DNA of 64,000 bases, from the NCBI GenBank assembly GCA_021234155.1, contig JAJEKV010000027.1, positions 6,634,623 to 6,698,622 of the forward strand, written 5' to 3'. Each line of letters opens with the position of its first letter. The stretch's first letter is position 1. Below are positions 21,558 to 34,118 of this stretch, one piece after another. This DNA is from Isoetes taiwanensis (lineage: Eukaryota > Streptophyta > Lycopodiopsida > Isoetales > Isoetaceae). A program made the translations under genes and the position numbers. The notes below the pieces were generated by a model that saw nothing but the letters and a program-made list of their open reading frames with translations, did no database searches and was not told the origin of the DNA.

Positions 21558-24500
21558 GAAAGATATTCATAATTCCATGTGATTATAAATGCTATCTTTT
21601 CTAGCTTATAGTAAAACTTCTATTTATGTTTGGGGAGGGTGCCCATGAAGTGCCCATTTAAGGAAACAAATTTTATTTTGATGAGCTCGCCCTTTTGACA
21701 TACCATATTGAAATTTGCGTATTTAGCTTTAATTGATACTATACACAAAATATATAGCACAATAACATGGGGTTACTTTTGTTGTTTTATATGTTTTTTC
21801 ACATGGGTTTTCTATGATTTCGGTGTTGTATTCATAGAGGCATACTAAATAGTATTTCTAAAGTGCGCACTTTTTGTTTCGTTGATTTGGGTTAAACAAT
21901 CTGACAGTTGTTTTGAACACCATGCATATACACCAAAGCTCATAACTTTTGCCTTCTCGATTTATTGCTGGGGAGCGGATTGTTGCTGGGAGCGGATTGT
22001 TGTGCTAGAATATTGGTGTGATGCTTGGTTAGCATAATGGTTTTTATTGTTACTTCAGTTTTGTAAGCAACAAATTTGAGCATGAATTTGTTGGAAAAGC
22101 AAATTTTAATGTCTCTGTCAGATGCCTCACCATTGCAGGGGAATCCTTCAGTTTTGTTGTGCAGCTATAGGCCAGCTTTAGCTTCTGCCTTGTAGCTTCT
22201 GCTTTTCAAAGCAGGAGAATCATTCACAGATTCATGCCTTCTTTCTTTCTACATCTTATTTTGTACACCGTTTATGCCTTGCATGGTCTTCGTTTTATAT
22301 ATTCTGCCATAACCCTGCAATCGGATGCCCTAAACCAGCACAAAAACCCTTCCGCCTCTGTGTATTGTGGTAACAACAAATGCCCTAAACTAGCACAAAA
22401 ACCTTTCTGCCTCAGATCTATGTGACCCAAGTACAATTGAGTTGTAGTAAGCAAAGGATGCTTGGTTTTTTGTATTGGCTGAAGAAGGTTGGATCTGGTA
22501 GCATAAGGATGGCATGGTCTGGGATAAACTGGAAAACTCTATAATAAGAAACGGTGGCAAAACTCTGAAAATGACTTGAGACAGATCGGAATGGCCTTCT
22601 GAGTGGCCGAAATTTGTCTAGAAGGGCCGATTTGCTGGTTAGAGTGTATTTGCACCGGGTGTGCGCTGGCCATATGGGAGCCGTAGGATGAGCGAATCCG
22701 ATGGCCGCAGAGGTTGTTGGGCGTTTGAGTGCGAATATCAGGTAATCCAACTGCTTTAGAATGAAGATGGGACGAATATAAATAATAATTCACGATGACT
22801 TTGCTAGCCAGCTATAAGTGTTCATGCTGCTCCACAAAGCCTCAAGAACATCTTGAGCTAGATTAGAGACAACACACATTTTTACAGTCTGCTTTTGTGG
22901 CGAGGCACAATGGCATGGCATATAAAAGCACCTGAATGGCGCAAGGAAGACGAAAAAGAGGATTGACTTTACAATGTTCAATACTAACGAGATGGTACAA
23001 ATGAAGATGCAATAAGACCCTACATTAAAAGTATCTCCCTAGTATAAGGTTTAACTATCTTCTCCAAGTAGTAAGCAAAGTAGTTCATGCACTGAGAAAT
23101 TATTCCCCATAGAACTATTCAAAGTTGCCAATCATGGCTTTGGATCACTACATGCCAATATCTCAAGCGGCCTATACACAACAATCTGCCATCATATATA
23201 TGCTGCTATATCTAAACTATATAATTGCTATAGGCAAGATACCTTGAGAATATTTTTTTATATTCTTTTCCTATCTAAGTGACACGTATCTAAGCCTGTC
23301 CGGGGGAAAAAATCAGGAAAATAAAAAATTTAAAATACCAAGGGCGATACATGTCCAGCCCTGCTTGCTTCCGCCGCACTACCGGAGCCGGAGATTGTTT
23401 GCCTGGCAGAGAAGTCAGATCCGAGAAGCTGCATCGATGGCCGAAGAAGAGATGCAGCAGTGCCACCATTCATAAAAAACCTTCAGGTTTCCTTTCTTCC
23501 CTCTATTAGGGCCATGGCAAAGTTTCCAAACCCCCTGTGTGTATGAAACTCTGTCATCCCAGCGTCCCCCCGTTCTTCTTAGAGCTTCATAATTTTGCAA
23601 TTTACAATTGCAGAATGTCGGCCAAAACCGTTCTCAAAATTCATAAGACAGGTTGATCTCAGGCCTGTAAATTTAGATATAATCACAGCATGGAGTATAG
23701 CTTAAATCATTAACTAAGCGTATACATGACGTAGAACCAAAGCTGTCATGCCTATGCTTCGTTGAGAGTCAGGGGATCTGGAGCCTTAAGGAAAGTATCT
23801 GAAATTGAACTTGGGAGTTCGATCTTTGGTGCAGCTTCGGGCCTATTTGCAGTGCTGATTAGCTCTTGTAAAGCCTCGTAATGGGTGCGGCAGCTTTAGA
23901 AGACCTTTTCCATCATCAGGTAAGTTACATATTCTGGTTTTGTGCATCTCTTCATCCCATAGAGCGAGATTTGTTGTTCTGTTATTAACAGTCGAAAGAT
24001 GCAAGTGTTCCTGTTTTTTATTGCTATCTCGCTTGCCCACTTTAGCCGATAGAAATCTTACAGGAGATTTGGACTAGATATTGATACTTGCCACTGTGGC
24101 AACCCCATTTCATGTCCCAAAGGAAGTACATTCTGCAGTATATCTGCAACTCAAGTGCTTCAAGGTTCTTTCAGATATTATCAATGAGATCGAATCATAC
24201 TAATCTTCAATAGGGTCAGAGTGTTGCCTGCAAATGCACCAATTTATAGAATTCTTAATCACTGTCATTAACAGCCTCTGAATTTTGTGAACATGTGGAA
24301 ATTAGTATGTTGAAACAAGTTGTATGTTTAAACAGAGAATTATGTGAAGGGTTAATCTGTTGTTTGCTGAGAGTCTGAGTTAATAGTGGATACCATAGTC
24401 TGTGTCATACATAATGCAGGCAATGAACTTTGCGTACCTGTGATATGCAAAGACTAAAAGACCAAATAAAGCCTGACACCTTTAAGTTATTTGGAAACAG

Positions 24501-25500
24501 CCACCCAATTGGGAAAGATGTTTGAAGCTACACAGTCTTTTGAGGACGCCGATCATGGAAGACAATATTTTGGAACCTTAAAAAAAAAAAAAAAAAAATT
24601 GATTGTGCGTTGCTGCAATCTGATGTATGCCTCCGAAGTGCATATTAGTTGAAGTCATCCCTTGTGCCATTTATAAGAACCCTTGCAATTATTTTGCCGA
24701 GAAGCTAATAAGATGCTAATATTGAGGGAGGGAGCTAATGTTGGGATTTGTGGAGAAGATATCATCCCCATAAGCGTTGCATGTTTCTTTATTGCTTTTT
24801 GCCTGAAGAATGAGTAGCAAATAACCCCTTCTGATTTGCCATCACAGCTTAGTGTTTGGCAAATTTTGAGGTAAAAAGGTTTGCTCCAGTTGACAAAAGG
24901 GTACATTTACTTTATAAGAGAAAATTAGAGACAATACCTCAAATTAGAAATATGCAAAATTTAGACATGCAAACGATTAAAGTTTGAAGAAATTGAATAC
25001 CATGTAATAAACAAAGCGAATGACGTTTTTCAACTAGAAAGGGTACTGAGAAAAAGACATAGTAACTAACAAGTAATTTATTTACTCAAAATAACTAGAC
25101 AAAGTTCGAATCAGTTAATGAGTCGACAGAGTAAAGATGGGTCGAGAAAGAGAAATGTTCGCGGCGGCCGCGATAAATTTCTTGTAAGGATAAACTAGGT
25201 TCCATTATAAAAATAGCCCATATGCTAGAACATATAGAGGGAATACTTGGAATCATATATCTAATTGAAGCAAGTGTAGACATGTCAAAAATAAGGGGAC
25301 TAAAAGAATACCAGTCCTTTGGAAAGGATTTGAACATGAAGAAGTAATGCAGTGCATCATAAGGTTAGTTTCTAATCCTGCATATAGATTAATGCTATAA
25401 AACCTCAATTGCAACTATATAGGAATATTGCAAGATTAGAGAAAAGAACAGAGCCTCGTACCTTTTCTCTGGTGATAAGATCCTGGAGGAGACAAAGAAG
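21558..25500. other. Long AT-rich spacer
   Basis: No gene recognised. Small features: a direct repeat of GGAGCGGATTGTTG at 21975-22003; a 35-bp near-repeat (ATGCCCTAAAC.AGCACAAAAACC) at about 22326 and 22380; and an A18 run near 24580. 23340-23600 is GC-richer and could hold a decayed exon, but no frame is convincing. Confidence 0.5.
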
Positions 25501-25513
25501 ACAATCAACAACC

Positions 25514-26340
25514 CCCTTTTTTTTTTTGGAGAGAATGAGGATTTTTCCATTAATTATCGAAAAAAGGTACAATAAAGCTTATTGTCAATGCAAATGCATT
25601 GCAAGAGGACTGAAAATAGAAGAAGAAAGTACACTTAAAATAATGGAAACAAAGTGAATTTCTAGCTGCAGAGTAGTAAGCAGCATTAAAATCCAAGCCA
25701 AGTGAAACTTTGGAAGTCAAGGAAGACCCAGTGATCATGATCACCAATGCTGTAGCCTGCAAAAATGAACTGCTGATTTTCGAGAAGGAAGAACCTGAAA
25801 ATATAGCAAACAACTTTAAGAAGAAAATATGAAGCAAAATATTTAGAAATGTGAAGGCAATATAGATATAGGGAGGTAGTTGAAGAAGATAAGGTGGACG
25901 AAATTGCAGAAGTGTGGTAACTAGAATTGATAGGAATCAATAAAGGAGAATAGATTTTGGTAGTGAGGCTGTAGGATAAGTGTCTGATTATTCCCCTAAT
26001 TAAGTTCCAGAAGTAGAGTGTCAGAGTTTGTAATAGCTATCAGTAAGATAAGAGAGCCATATGCATCAGCTATTCCTATGTGATAATAATAGCTATCCCT
26101 GTAAAACTCAAACTGCTGATCAGTCATATTAGTGCTATTTCTTTTCAGAAACCACCATAGTTGAGTCATTAAATAAGTGCCCCTACAAAATTCCATTGCC
26201 CAGTCTGTTTCTCTTTCTAGAATATCCAATATATCAACATCAGTTCTGCCCCCTAACGACCCCTATCCAAAGCCCCTCTGAGTATACAATATCCTGATCA
26301 ACCAATTGCTCCATATAGGCCTGAAACTCAGTCCGGATAT
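25514..26340 (-). other. Unassigned minus-strand region with T-tract and short frame
   Basis: A T11 run at 25518 followed by GGAGAGAATGAGG.TTTTTCC looks like the reverse complement of a polyadenylated 3' end. Upstream on the minus strand, 25996-26340 encodes ADIRTEFQAYMEQLVDQDIVY, then (past one TGA near 26240) ERETDWAMEFCRGTYLMTQLWWFL and YRDSYYYHIGIADAYGSL. I do not recognise the family. It could be a decayed retroelement or gene copy. Confidence 0.35.
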
Positions 26341-26499
26341 CAGCTCTGAGATTGCTCATGTAATCTAATAGATAAAATATCACTATCAGCAGATTCATCA
26401 TGACAATTCAGTCTAAATACATTATGAGGACCACTATAAGCACCAGAATTATTCCACCTTTGATCAAAATGATTGCCCTTATTGTATTTATTACAAGTA

Positions 26500-26688
26500 C
26501 CGTTGGTGTCACTATGAGGAAATTAACCGTCTATTATCTGTGCAAAATACGAAAAGAAATCGAGGGATCCCATCCGAAAAAGCAATCTGGACCAGAGATG
26601 CATGCGAGAAATGCTACTCCTTCAATTGACATGCATAAATCAGCCAGCATGCATGAGGCAATTGTGCTAAGGAAGAATGAATCACGCC
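26500..26688 (+). repeat. 189-bp direct repeat, copy 1
   Basis: Begins CCGTTGGTGTCACTATGAGG and ends AAATGAATCACGCC-like sequence. It recurs at 26837-27026 with roughly 90 percent identity, about 150 bp apart end to start. One frame of copy 1 is open (KQSGPEMHARNATPSIDMHKS), but copy 2 breaks it, so coding is doubtful. Confidence 0.75.
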
Positions 26689-26836
26689 TGGGAAATGCAT
26701 AGAAAACTGGCAAAGCAAGTTGAATACCTCCAAGATGCCTAAGCTGGCCAAGTCTCTATGAATTGATTCAATTCTGACGAATCCGCCCTGCATGCAACAA
26801 AATACCACAAAGAAAGATACCAGGGCCGCCTTCAAA

Positions 26837-27026
26837 CCGTTGGTGTCCCTGTGAGGAAATCAACCGTCTGCTATCTGTGCAAAATATAAAAAGCAATCGA
26901 GGGGTTCCATCCGAAAAAAGCAATCTGGACTAGAGATGCATGCGAGAAAAGCTACTCCTTCAATTGACATGCACAAATCAGCCAACATTCACGAAGCAAT
27001 TATGCTAAGGAAGAATAAATCACGCC
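26837..27026 (+). repeat. 190-bp direct repeat, copy 2
   Basis: Second copy of the 26500-26688 block. Differences are scattered substitutions and short indels. Confidence 0.75.
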
Positions 27027-27087
27027 GCAGTTTGTGAATCCTCCTCATAGCATGCAAAGCAAAAATTTACTTTCAAGAAACCATGAG

Positions 27088-27203
27088 GAAGAGCAAGCGA
27101 AAAGGGAAGGAAAGAGGAAGAGCAATCTAAAAGGGAAGAAAAGAGGAAGAGCAATCTAAAGAGGAAGAAAAGAGGAAGAGCAATCTCAAAGGGAGGAAAA
27201 GAG
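27088..27203 (+). repeat. 29-bp tandem repeat, four units
   Basis: Four consecutive 29-base units, each starting GAAGAGCAA and ending AAAGAG (27088, 27117, 27146, 27175), nearly all purine on the plus strand. They explain the repetitive Leu/Phe/Ser frames on the minus strand, which are not real proteins. Confidence 0.85.
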
Positions 27204-27344
27204 GATGGATAGAGCCAAGGGAAGCAATGGGCAAGGAAGAGACGTTGCTGTGAGAAGACGCCGATAACCAATCACAAGAATGAATAGTGCATATATAGCT
27301 GCTCATCCCTTCCCAGAATGCCAATCTGATGGCTCGGATCGATA

Positions 27345-29370
27345 TCTATTAGGGTTAGCTTCTAACTTTAGGCCTCTAATCTTAAGCATAATATGCTTGA
27401 AAAGATTTCTATCAGAAAGGGTACCTCCAATTTTTTGCTTAAGAGCAGTTCAAGTGATCCATCTGTTGTTATATCTGAGATCACCTAAGTGCACAATATT
27501 GAACTCACTCCATTTCTTGTAAATCCTGGGATGATTTAAAGCTAAAGGAGTGGAATTGTCTCTAGATAAATGAGGATTCCAGAAAATACTTGTTCTGTGG
27601 GGACACTTTTGAAATTCAATATGCTTTTAAAAGCCTTATGAGAGATGTTCTAGGAAGAGATGAGATTTCTCATTAAGGGAGAAGTGTTGGCATCAGCCTG
27701 CAAATTAGAGAAAGCAGAAGAAGGAAAATGGTTCATAACTGAAGGATGACCTTTAATGTAACTGCATGAGAGCCAATGCCTAATAAAAATAGAGGCAGGA
27801 TTGTTAGCTTGATATAGAGCCCTCCAAACATGTTTGCCAGCTAGAGCATACCTCTGCAGAAGGAGATTTTTACAGCCAAGCCCTCCCCCTGAGATTTGCT
27901 TCTAGTTATAGATTTCCAATTAACCATATGCTATTTGCCACAAATGAAGTTTCTAATGATCCTCTCCAATTGCTGATATATAGATTTAGCAGCTAGGAGA
28001 GCAGAAGGAAAATAAATGTGAGAGCTAGCAATCACATTATTTGCAATAATAGATCTACCAGCCAAAGAGAGGCAGCTGCCATATTTGGTCAATTCTTTTT
28101 TGTACGAGAAATGATAGGAGACCATAACCTTTCCAGACTAGGATTTGTAGATAAAGGCGTTCCCAAGGGTTTAGTGGAATCATTGGAATGGATATACTTG
28201 TTACCAGAGATATACTCTGTAGAAATATCACCAATAATGAGGCATTTATCTCTGTTTAAGTAGACACCAGATGCAACACTGAATGAATCAATATTTTGAC
28301 GAAAGAGTCAATATTATTTGAGTCATTTTTGAGGAAAATAAAGGTATCATCTGCATACTGAGAGATAGAGAGAAAGGTATTGTCATGGAGGATTAATCCA
28401 TGTAAGCTAGTAGCTTGTTGATGAAAGTGGATAGCATGAGTAAGCATTTCAGCAACTGTAAGGAATAAGTATGGAGCTAAAGGACAGCCCTGTCTCACAC
28501 CTTTGACTAAGAGGAAGAAATTACTCGGAGATCTATTGATAAGAACAACAAATTGAGATCTCTGATTAAGACCAATAATTAACTTGATGAGTTTATCAGA
28601 GAATCCTAAATTAATTAGAGCAAATTCCAAGAAATCCCATCTAACAGTGTCAAAAGCTTTGGAAAATCTAGCTTCAATAATATGCAATTTTGGTTTGTCA
28701 ATTTATTCCAGTGTAGGCCTTCCATGGCTACAATATAATTATCAAGAATATACCTGTTTGGAAGGAAGACTGATTGACATGCGCCAATGACATTCTGAAG
28801 GTGACCTTTAATTCTGTTTGCAATAAGCTTGGCACAAATTTTGTAAGAAGTATTGGTTAAGGAAATGGACCTCCAACCATTGAATTTTGCAGGATTATCC
28901 ACTTTTGGAATGAGAATGATAAATCCAGAGCAAATTGCAGGGTGCAAGTGATTGTAATTCCAGAAACCAGAAATCATTTGCATTAAATTACCTTATATGA
29001 CATCCCAAAATTTTATATAAATTTCAGTAGGTAGGCCATCAGATCCAGGGCTTTTGCTCCTCCCTAGGCTCGAGATAGTAGAGAAAACTTCTGCTTCAGT
29101 AGGAAGATTATCAAGCTTAGAAGTAATAGTAGAGGTATTTGAAGAGGGCAATTTGCTCAAAAAATCCATGAAGTTATTTGCCTCTATAGTTTGAGTAGGA
29201 TTGTCAACAGGTTTGGCAAAGATGTCAGCATATTTGTTATGGAAATAGGAAGAAATATCTTTCTGATCAGAGGCAATAGAACCATCATCAATGGTGATAG
29301 CAGATACTTGACTTTTTAAAAGTCTGTTTTTGGCAACTCTATAAAAGAATTTTGAGTTGTTGTTGCCCAT
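27345..29370 (-). pseudogene. LINE reverse transcriptase and partial zf-RVT region
   Basis: 28993-29370: KFFYRVAKNRLLKSQVSAI, FHNKYADIF, LGRSKSPGSDGLPTEIYIKFW. 28615-28983: GFIILIPKVDNPAKFNGWRSISLTNTSYKICAKLIANR, CQSVFLPNRYILDNYIVAMEGLHW. 28256-28687: FSKAFDTVRWDFLEFAL, KGVRQGCPLAPYLFLTVAEML and catalytic QYADDTFIFL (near 28350). 27931-28125: SLAGRSIIANNVIASSHIYF. 27345-27560 matches LALNHPRIYKKWSEFNIVHL of the zf-RVT neighbourhood. The catalytic residues are present, but five or more frame breaks make it inactive. Confidence 0.85.
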
Positions 29371-29389
29371 ACAAGAGTAGTATTTTAGT

Positions 29390-30472
29390 TTATATTAAAA
29401 TTATGGCAGCACCCTTTGCTTCATATTCTTCAATAGTTTTAATGGTCATTTCCAAATTTCCCTCTAATAAATGAAGCTCAATATTCATAGGATCATTTTG
29501 TAGCTTTAATCTCACATCTTTCATTTCCTGCAAGTATTTATTTTTATCAGCTACCCTAGAGTCATGAAGGTTATTAGACCAATTTTTTATCCACGATTTT
29601 GACTCCTTGATGTTTGAGTAAAATGATTTCATGGAAGTAGTAGCTTGAACTCTAGGAAGATAGAATGATGTAAATTCAGCAATGAATCTATCAGATATTA
29701 AAATAGAGCAATTAAGCTTGAAGGGGGTATTTCCAGATCTCTTCATAGAGATAATATGCTTGGTAGAGAAGAATTGAGGTTGGTGATCAGAGATAGAAGT
29801 AACTTCATCATTATAGACCAAGCAGTTGTCCCAGAAAGAATTAGAATAATTGTTGATATAAAATCTGTCTAAAGCACAATATAAATAAGAGTTCTTGTCT
29901 TGCTTATTAGACGAATCTAGCAGTAGAGGAAGGAACATGGTGAAAAAGATGCGTGTCTAGCAAATTATCCCAATTGGAGCGTTCAATAGCAGACATATTG
30001 AGACTTTTGCCAATTTTGAGATTAAAGTCCCCAGCTAAAATCCAAGTTTCACAAGTCTGAGAAAGAAGCCAATCATTAACTAGATGCCATATATTTTCTC
30101 TAATTCTAGAATCAGTTGAAGCATAAACATTAATGACTCCAAAGCAAAAATCATTATGCTTAGAGATGACAGATTACCAGCTTTTGCATGGACTGCTATA
30201 AACAGAACAATGATTAAGATGCTTCCAGATAATACAAATCCTCCAGAAGTTCCAGTAGCTTCTATCCAAATAGATGAGAGTCCAGGGCCAATCCAGTCAG
30301 CCAAATTGGAGCATTCAAAATTTGGGAGCCTAAGCTCTTGGAGAAGGATGATATTTGTAACTTCTAATTTGGGAAATTGCAGGTCTCCTTTTAAGAGGGC
30401 CTTTAATGCCCCTTTGAGAGAATCTTCATCAGACAAAATATGAGGGATAAGAAATAAGAGGAAAACTAGCAA
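29390..30472 (-). pseudogene. LINE AP-type endonuclease
   Basis: 30080-30472 carries TNIILLQELRLPNFECSNLADWIG, matching IVMLQEHRLPDFE of the other LINE. Around 29950-30050 the minus strand reads WILAGDFNLKIGK (the GDFN active-site block). 29390-29938 has LYCALDRFYINNYSNSFWDNC and SISDHQPQFF, where the terminal SDH motif is kept. Breaks occur near 30080 and 29940. Confidence 0.8.
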
Positions 30473-30539
30473 TGGCTTCTAGTGATTCTCCTAGAGCTAT
30501 TTCTGGTATTAGCAACTGGAGTGCCAATATCTTGAAGAC

Positions 30540-33516
30540 CCTTTTAGATTGATTTTCCTTCTTTTTACTCTCTTTCTTATAACCAGTAATGGCAGTAGTG
30601 GTGTCAAAGGAGGATTTCACGGCATCAAGTATAGAGCTATTATTGAAATAGACATCATTATCCCATGTTTTAGCAATCGAGATGTTATCATGGGCAAGAA
30701 CAGTTCTATTCCCTTTATCAGAGTCAATTTCAGAATCTAAGTTTGCTCACAATATTATCACAGTTAACATTATGATCAATTTCTTTAGAGTCAGAAAACT
30801 TAGTGGTAAGTTTATCATTAAAGCAAATTGAATTTAATTGTAGAAATGAAAGATCTTGCCTGGAACTTTCTTTTGGAAGAACATTGGTATGATCTCCACT
30901 ATAGTTTTGGTCTAGGATATTCACTTTAACCGAGTCCACTGTGAGAGGTGTAGATAATGTTGAAGACATCTGTACATTTTGTTCTTGAACATTTCCTTTT
31001 GCATCATCAACTTGAGTATCATTAGGAATCCCTTGCTTAGAAATATCTGCCAATTTTTTCTCCTTATACCCTCTGACTTATCTGCCCCATAATCCACTGA
31101 TGGCTCCACAATTAACTCATTCAATTGCTTAGCAATGTCTGGGGAGATAGTCTCATTTGTTTTTTTTTTCAATGGGAAAGATTGAGAGTCTAAAGGAATG
31201 GGCAAAGAAAGGTCTATGAGATCAAAATGGGGAAGGGTTGTGTTATAGTTTGTAGTAGCAGAAAAATATGGGGTGGATGTGGTTTATCAAGGAAAATATT
31301 TGACTCCATAGAATCTACAAAACAGTCATCATTTAAATTAGCCAGCAGGTTGAAATTATTAAAACATTTGATGCCCTGGTCTTCTTGATTTCCATGTTGG
31401 AGTAATTGAGCAGCATCCATTTTTGTTGAATCCGTCATGGTACTTTGTGTATCCAAACAACATGGCCTAGTGTAATGCACTGTACTTTCAGTATTCTTCA
31501 TATTGCAATCAGTTTTTTCAGTAATTAATGGGACCTCATTATCTCTGTCACCAATTGTTTTACACAAGATATGTGTAATGTTTACAGAATCTGAGACCAC
31601 GTTAGCAACATTGTTAGCAACATTGCTTTTTTTCTTGCTTGATCCAGCATGTGCAGAAAAGCTTTTTGATCTTAGTAAGGCTCCAGAATGTTTGAGAATG
31701 TTCGAGAAGGTATTATGAAGATCAAAGCTTGATGAAGAAATTGGTGTCTTGCCCTTAAACATTCTCAAATTATGATTAATATTTGCTGGATTTATTATGG
31801 TCGTAGATTTGCCTGTAGCATTTTTCCACTTTGGGTACAGATCTTTGACTTTTCTCTGTTATCTGTAATATTGAAAAGATCATCTGTATTTTCCTTTGAC
31901 TTTTCTCTGTTATCTGTAAAGTTGGATCCAGCTTTTGTATTTTCCTTAAAGAAAATGCCTTTGTTAAGAATTTTGACATTTGAATGGCTGTCTAGAATAT
32001 AGGATATCTTCTGTGCTTCAGAATGTAAAGCCACTTTTGAAGATTGTTGTAATGCTCTTAAATCTCTTTGCTTTGAAATTCTTTCCTGACTACCATTGAC
32101 TTTTTTCCAAAGAGCATGCTCCATTTTATCAGAGATTCTAATTGAAGGAATAGAATAGAATAGAATAGTTTTTTTAACGTCCACGGAGACCAATAGGTCA
32201 TGGGACCCATACAATGGGCTAGTACAATCATTACTACTAGGATTAAAAAACCCCTGCCTCGAAAGGTTTTCAAGGGAAAAACCTTTGCAGTAATGATGAT
32301 ACTAGACAAACAGAGATAATGACTACTGGGGGCTCAGTAATTGCAGACGTTTATCTAGAACCTCAAGTATGTATAATATGCTTAGAATCATTCAGGATAT
32401 TATTTTCTTCTTCGGATACTTGTAAACCAGTAGAAGTTGCAGATTTGTTGTTGTTGTCCACCTTAATGTAGCATGCATCATAGATATTGTGCCTGTGGTT
32501 GCATTTTTTACAGAAGTTTGGTAAACCTACCCATCTCAACTGCAAATTAATTTGGTTTCTATAGAAGTCAATAAGGGGGACAGAGTAGGAATAGGCTTAG
32601 AAATGTCCATTTGAATAAAGCATCTGGAGGCTTATATGGTGAATACTCAGTGGTCAGATATGAACCAATGGAAGTAAAGATTTTGGAGAAGCAATCTTCA
32701 TTCCAATAAATAGGATTTAGATCACTCATAGTAACAGAAGCGACATGAAATTTCTTGAACTCATTCAAAGGTAGTGTAGGGCTCCACCTGAGAAAAGAGA
32801 GACGAAAAGTATCACATGTGGATTTGCCCAGTTTGAGAATATAAATGGATGTTCTTTCACAACCACATTCTGCCAGAAGATAAGGAAAATTCAGCCACTA
32901 AATAGAGTTAATGATTAACCTGAGCAGATGATCCCAAAGTTTTTCGATTTTTAGGCCAACAGAGTCAACTCTAATGACCACAGCACATTTTGAAAGACAT
33001 TCAATTCTAGAGGAAATTTGAGGAGAGTTCAGTTGAATACCTCTGAAGAGCTGAATGTTAATTGGTGCTCTCGATTGTTGGAAAGCAAAGTCTTCTGCAA
33101 GAGATTGATTAGAGATAATAGGAACAGTTGGCCTTGGGATCAATTGAATTGGAACACTATTTGCATCCAGTGGAGGAATGAAGGAATGATCTGATTTTCG
33201 CTAGGATCTCTGGAAGAGTGTCCCAATTGGGAGGAAAATGGCTGAAATGATGCATATCTTTTGCAATAGGAAAAAAGTAAAAAAAATCTCCAAATTTTAG
33301 CACTTTGCTGGGATAAGATTTGAAAGTACTCAACTGTAGAAGGAGAACGGTTCTCTGGTCAGCTGGTAGGAGCATAAAATTATGAAGTAAGGCGAGGGAA
33401 TGCAAATTTAGGTTATGTGAACTTTCCATTTGATTTTTTTTGGGAATTTTTGTCATAAATGCGAGGGGAAGGGGGGAAATAAGAAGAAAACAAGGGAAAG
33501 AGAAGCAGAGCAACAA
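30540..33516 (-). pseudogene. LINE ORF1 (gag-like RNA-binding protein), interrupted
   Basis: Minus-strand pieces: 33157-33516 (Leu/Ser-rich start), 32568-32768 with FHVASVTMSDLNPIYWNEDCFSKIFTSIGSYL resembling the DUF4283 region of plant LINE ORF1, and 32363-32545 with CKKCNHRHNIYDAC, a zinc-knuckle-like motif (C-x2-C-x3-H-x5-C rather than the usual x4/x4 spacing). 30730-32148 is a long low-complexity Ser/Asn/Asp-rich tail in several frames. The ORF is split by the insertion at 32149-32377, across which the reading frame is exactly preserved. Confidence 0.7.
32149..32377 (-). mobile_element. 5'-truncated LINE fragment (TATTC-tailed family) inside LINE ORF1
   Basis: The plus strand reads (AATAG)n, then the terminal block AACGTCCACGGAGACCAATAGG and about 200 bases nearly identical to 47424-47658. 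It is a 3'-end fragment on the minus strand. Host ORF1 codons join in frame on either side (codon 32380-32378 to 32148-32146) with no duplicated host bases, so I see no target-site duplication. Confidence 0.85.
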
Positions 33517-33663
33517 ACAGAAGGAAATAGAAGAATAAGCAGATCAGAGATTAGGAAATGAGAAAATCAAAAATTAAGATCAAGGAAAGAAAATTAATAA
33601 GTAGCTGAGGGGTAAATTTATCAAATAATTGCCAATTGAACTCTGATGAGCATCTATTGAGTG

Positions 33664-34038
33664 TCATTCTAAGAAGATTTTAACTGAAATCTTTTGATCT
33701 GACCAGGCACAGAACACCTTGAAATAGGCTGTTGGAGTAATATTTCTTTTACCAATGAATTCAAACGTCCAAGCCTCAATAATTTCACAAGCAAATTCTT
33801 CAGTATCCGGAACAAAGGAGTATTCAGGCGTAAAGAGGTGATCTGGAAATGTTTGCTTGCAAATGAACTGGTACCAGAGTTCAGAAAAGGAACCTTGCAA
33901 AAACCCACAAGTAAATCTTTGATCCTGCTTCAGGATTGTAAAAAAAATTATATCTATGGATAGATCATAAGGCCAGGAATCAATCTGAGGCCAGTCGTCT
34001 ACAAGGGCAGTAATGGATCGAGGAAGAGAAGGGATCAA
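33664..34038 (-). pseudogene. Frame at the 5' end of the LINE
   Basis: A 124-codon minus-strand frame (MIPSLPRSITALVDDWPQIDSW..., WYQFICKQTFPDHLFTPEYSFVPDTEEF) precedes ORF1. I recognise no domain. It may be the true ORF1 N-terminus or a separate short ORF in the LINE 5' region. A second overlapping frame makes a shift likely. Confidence 0.4.
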
Positions 34039-34118
34039 TCAGACAAAAATTGAGTTTCAGAGCAAAATTTTATGCCAAGAAGGTTCAAACTCGAAAAAGA
34101 CAAAGTATCAAGAAAAGG

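Larger units (their letters stand above)
27345..34040 (-). mobile_element. Long decayed LINE (ORF1 and ORF2), 3' end missing
   Basis: Minus-strand order from about 34040: ORF1 region (33500-30600) with DUF4283-like and zinc-knuckle pieces, endonuclease (30470-29400), RT (29370-28250) and the start of the zf-RVT region (27560-27345). The protein pattern matches the twin-primed LINE at 1792-6454 in every block but differs in sequence, so it is a related subfamily. The 3' end is lost at about 27345: no tail follows, which points to a later deletion rather than normal 5' truncation. A short LINE fragment is inserted at 32149-32377. Confidence 0.85.

Noticed and set aside
25514-26340. 3' end of the LINE at 27345-34040
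   Set aside because: The 1.0-kb gap holds unrelated duplications and no LINE coding blocks, so continuity is not supported, though not excluded.
27020-27324. Leu/Phe/Ser-rich minus-strand ORFs, possible membrane protein
   Set aside because: Produced by the 29-bp tandem repeat.
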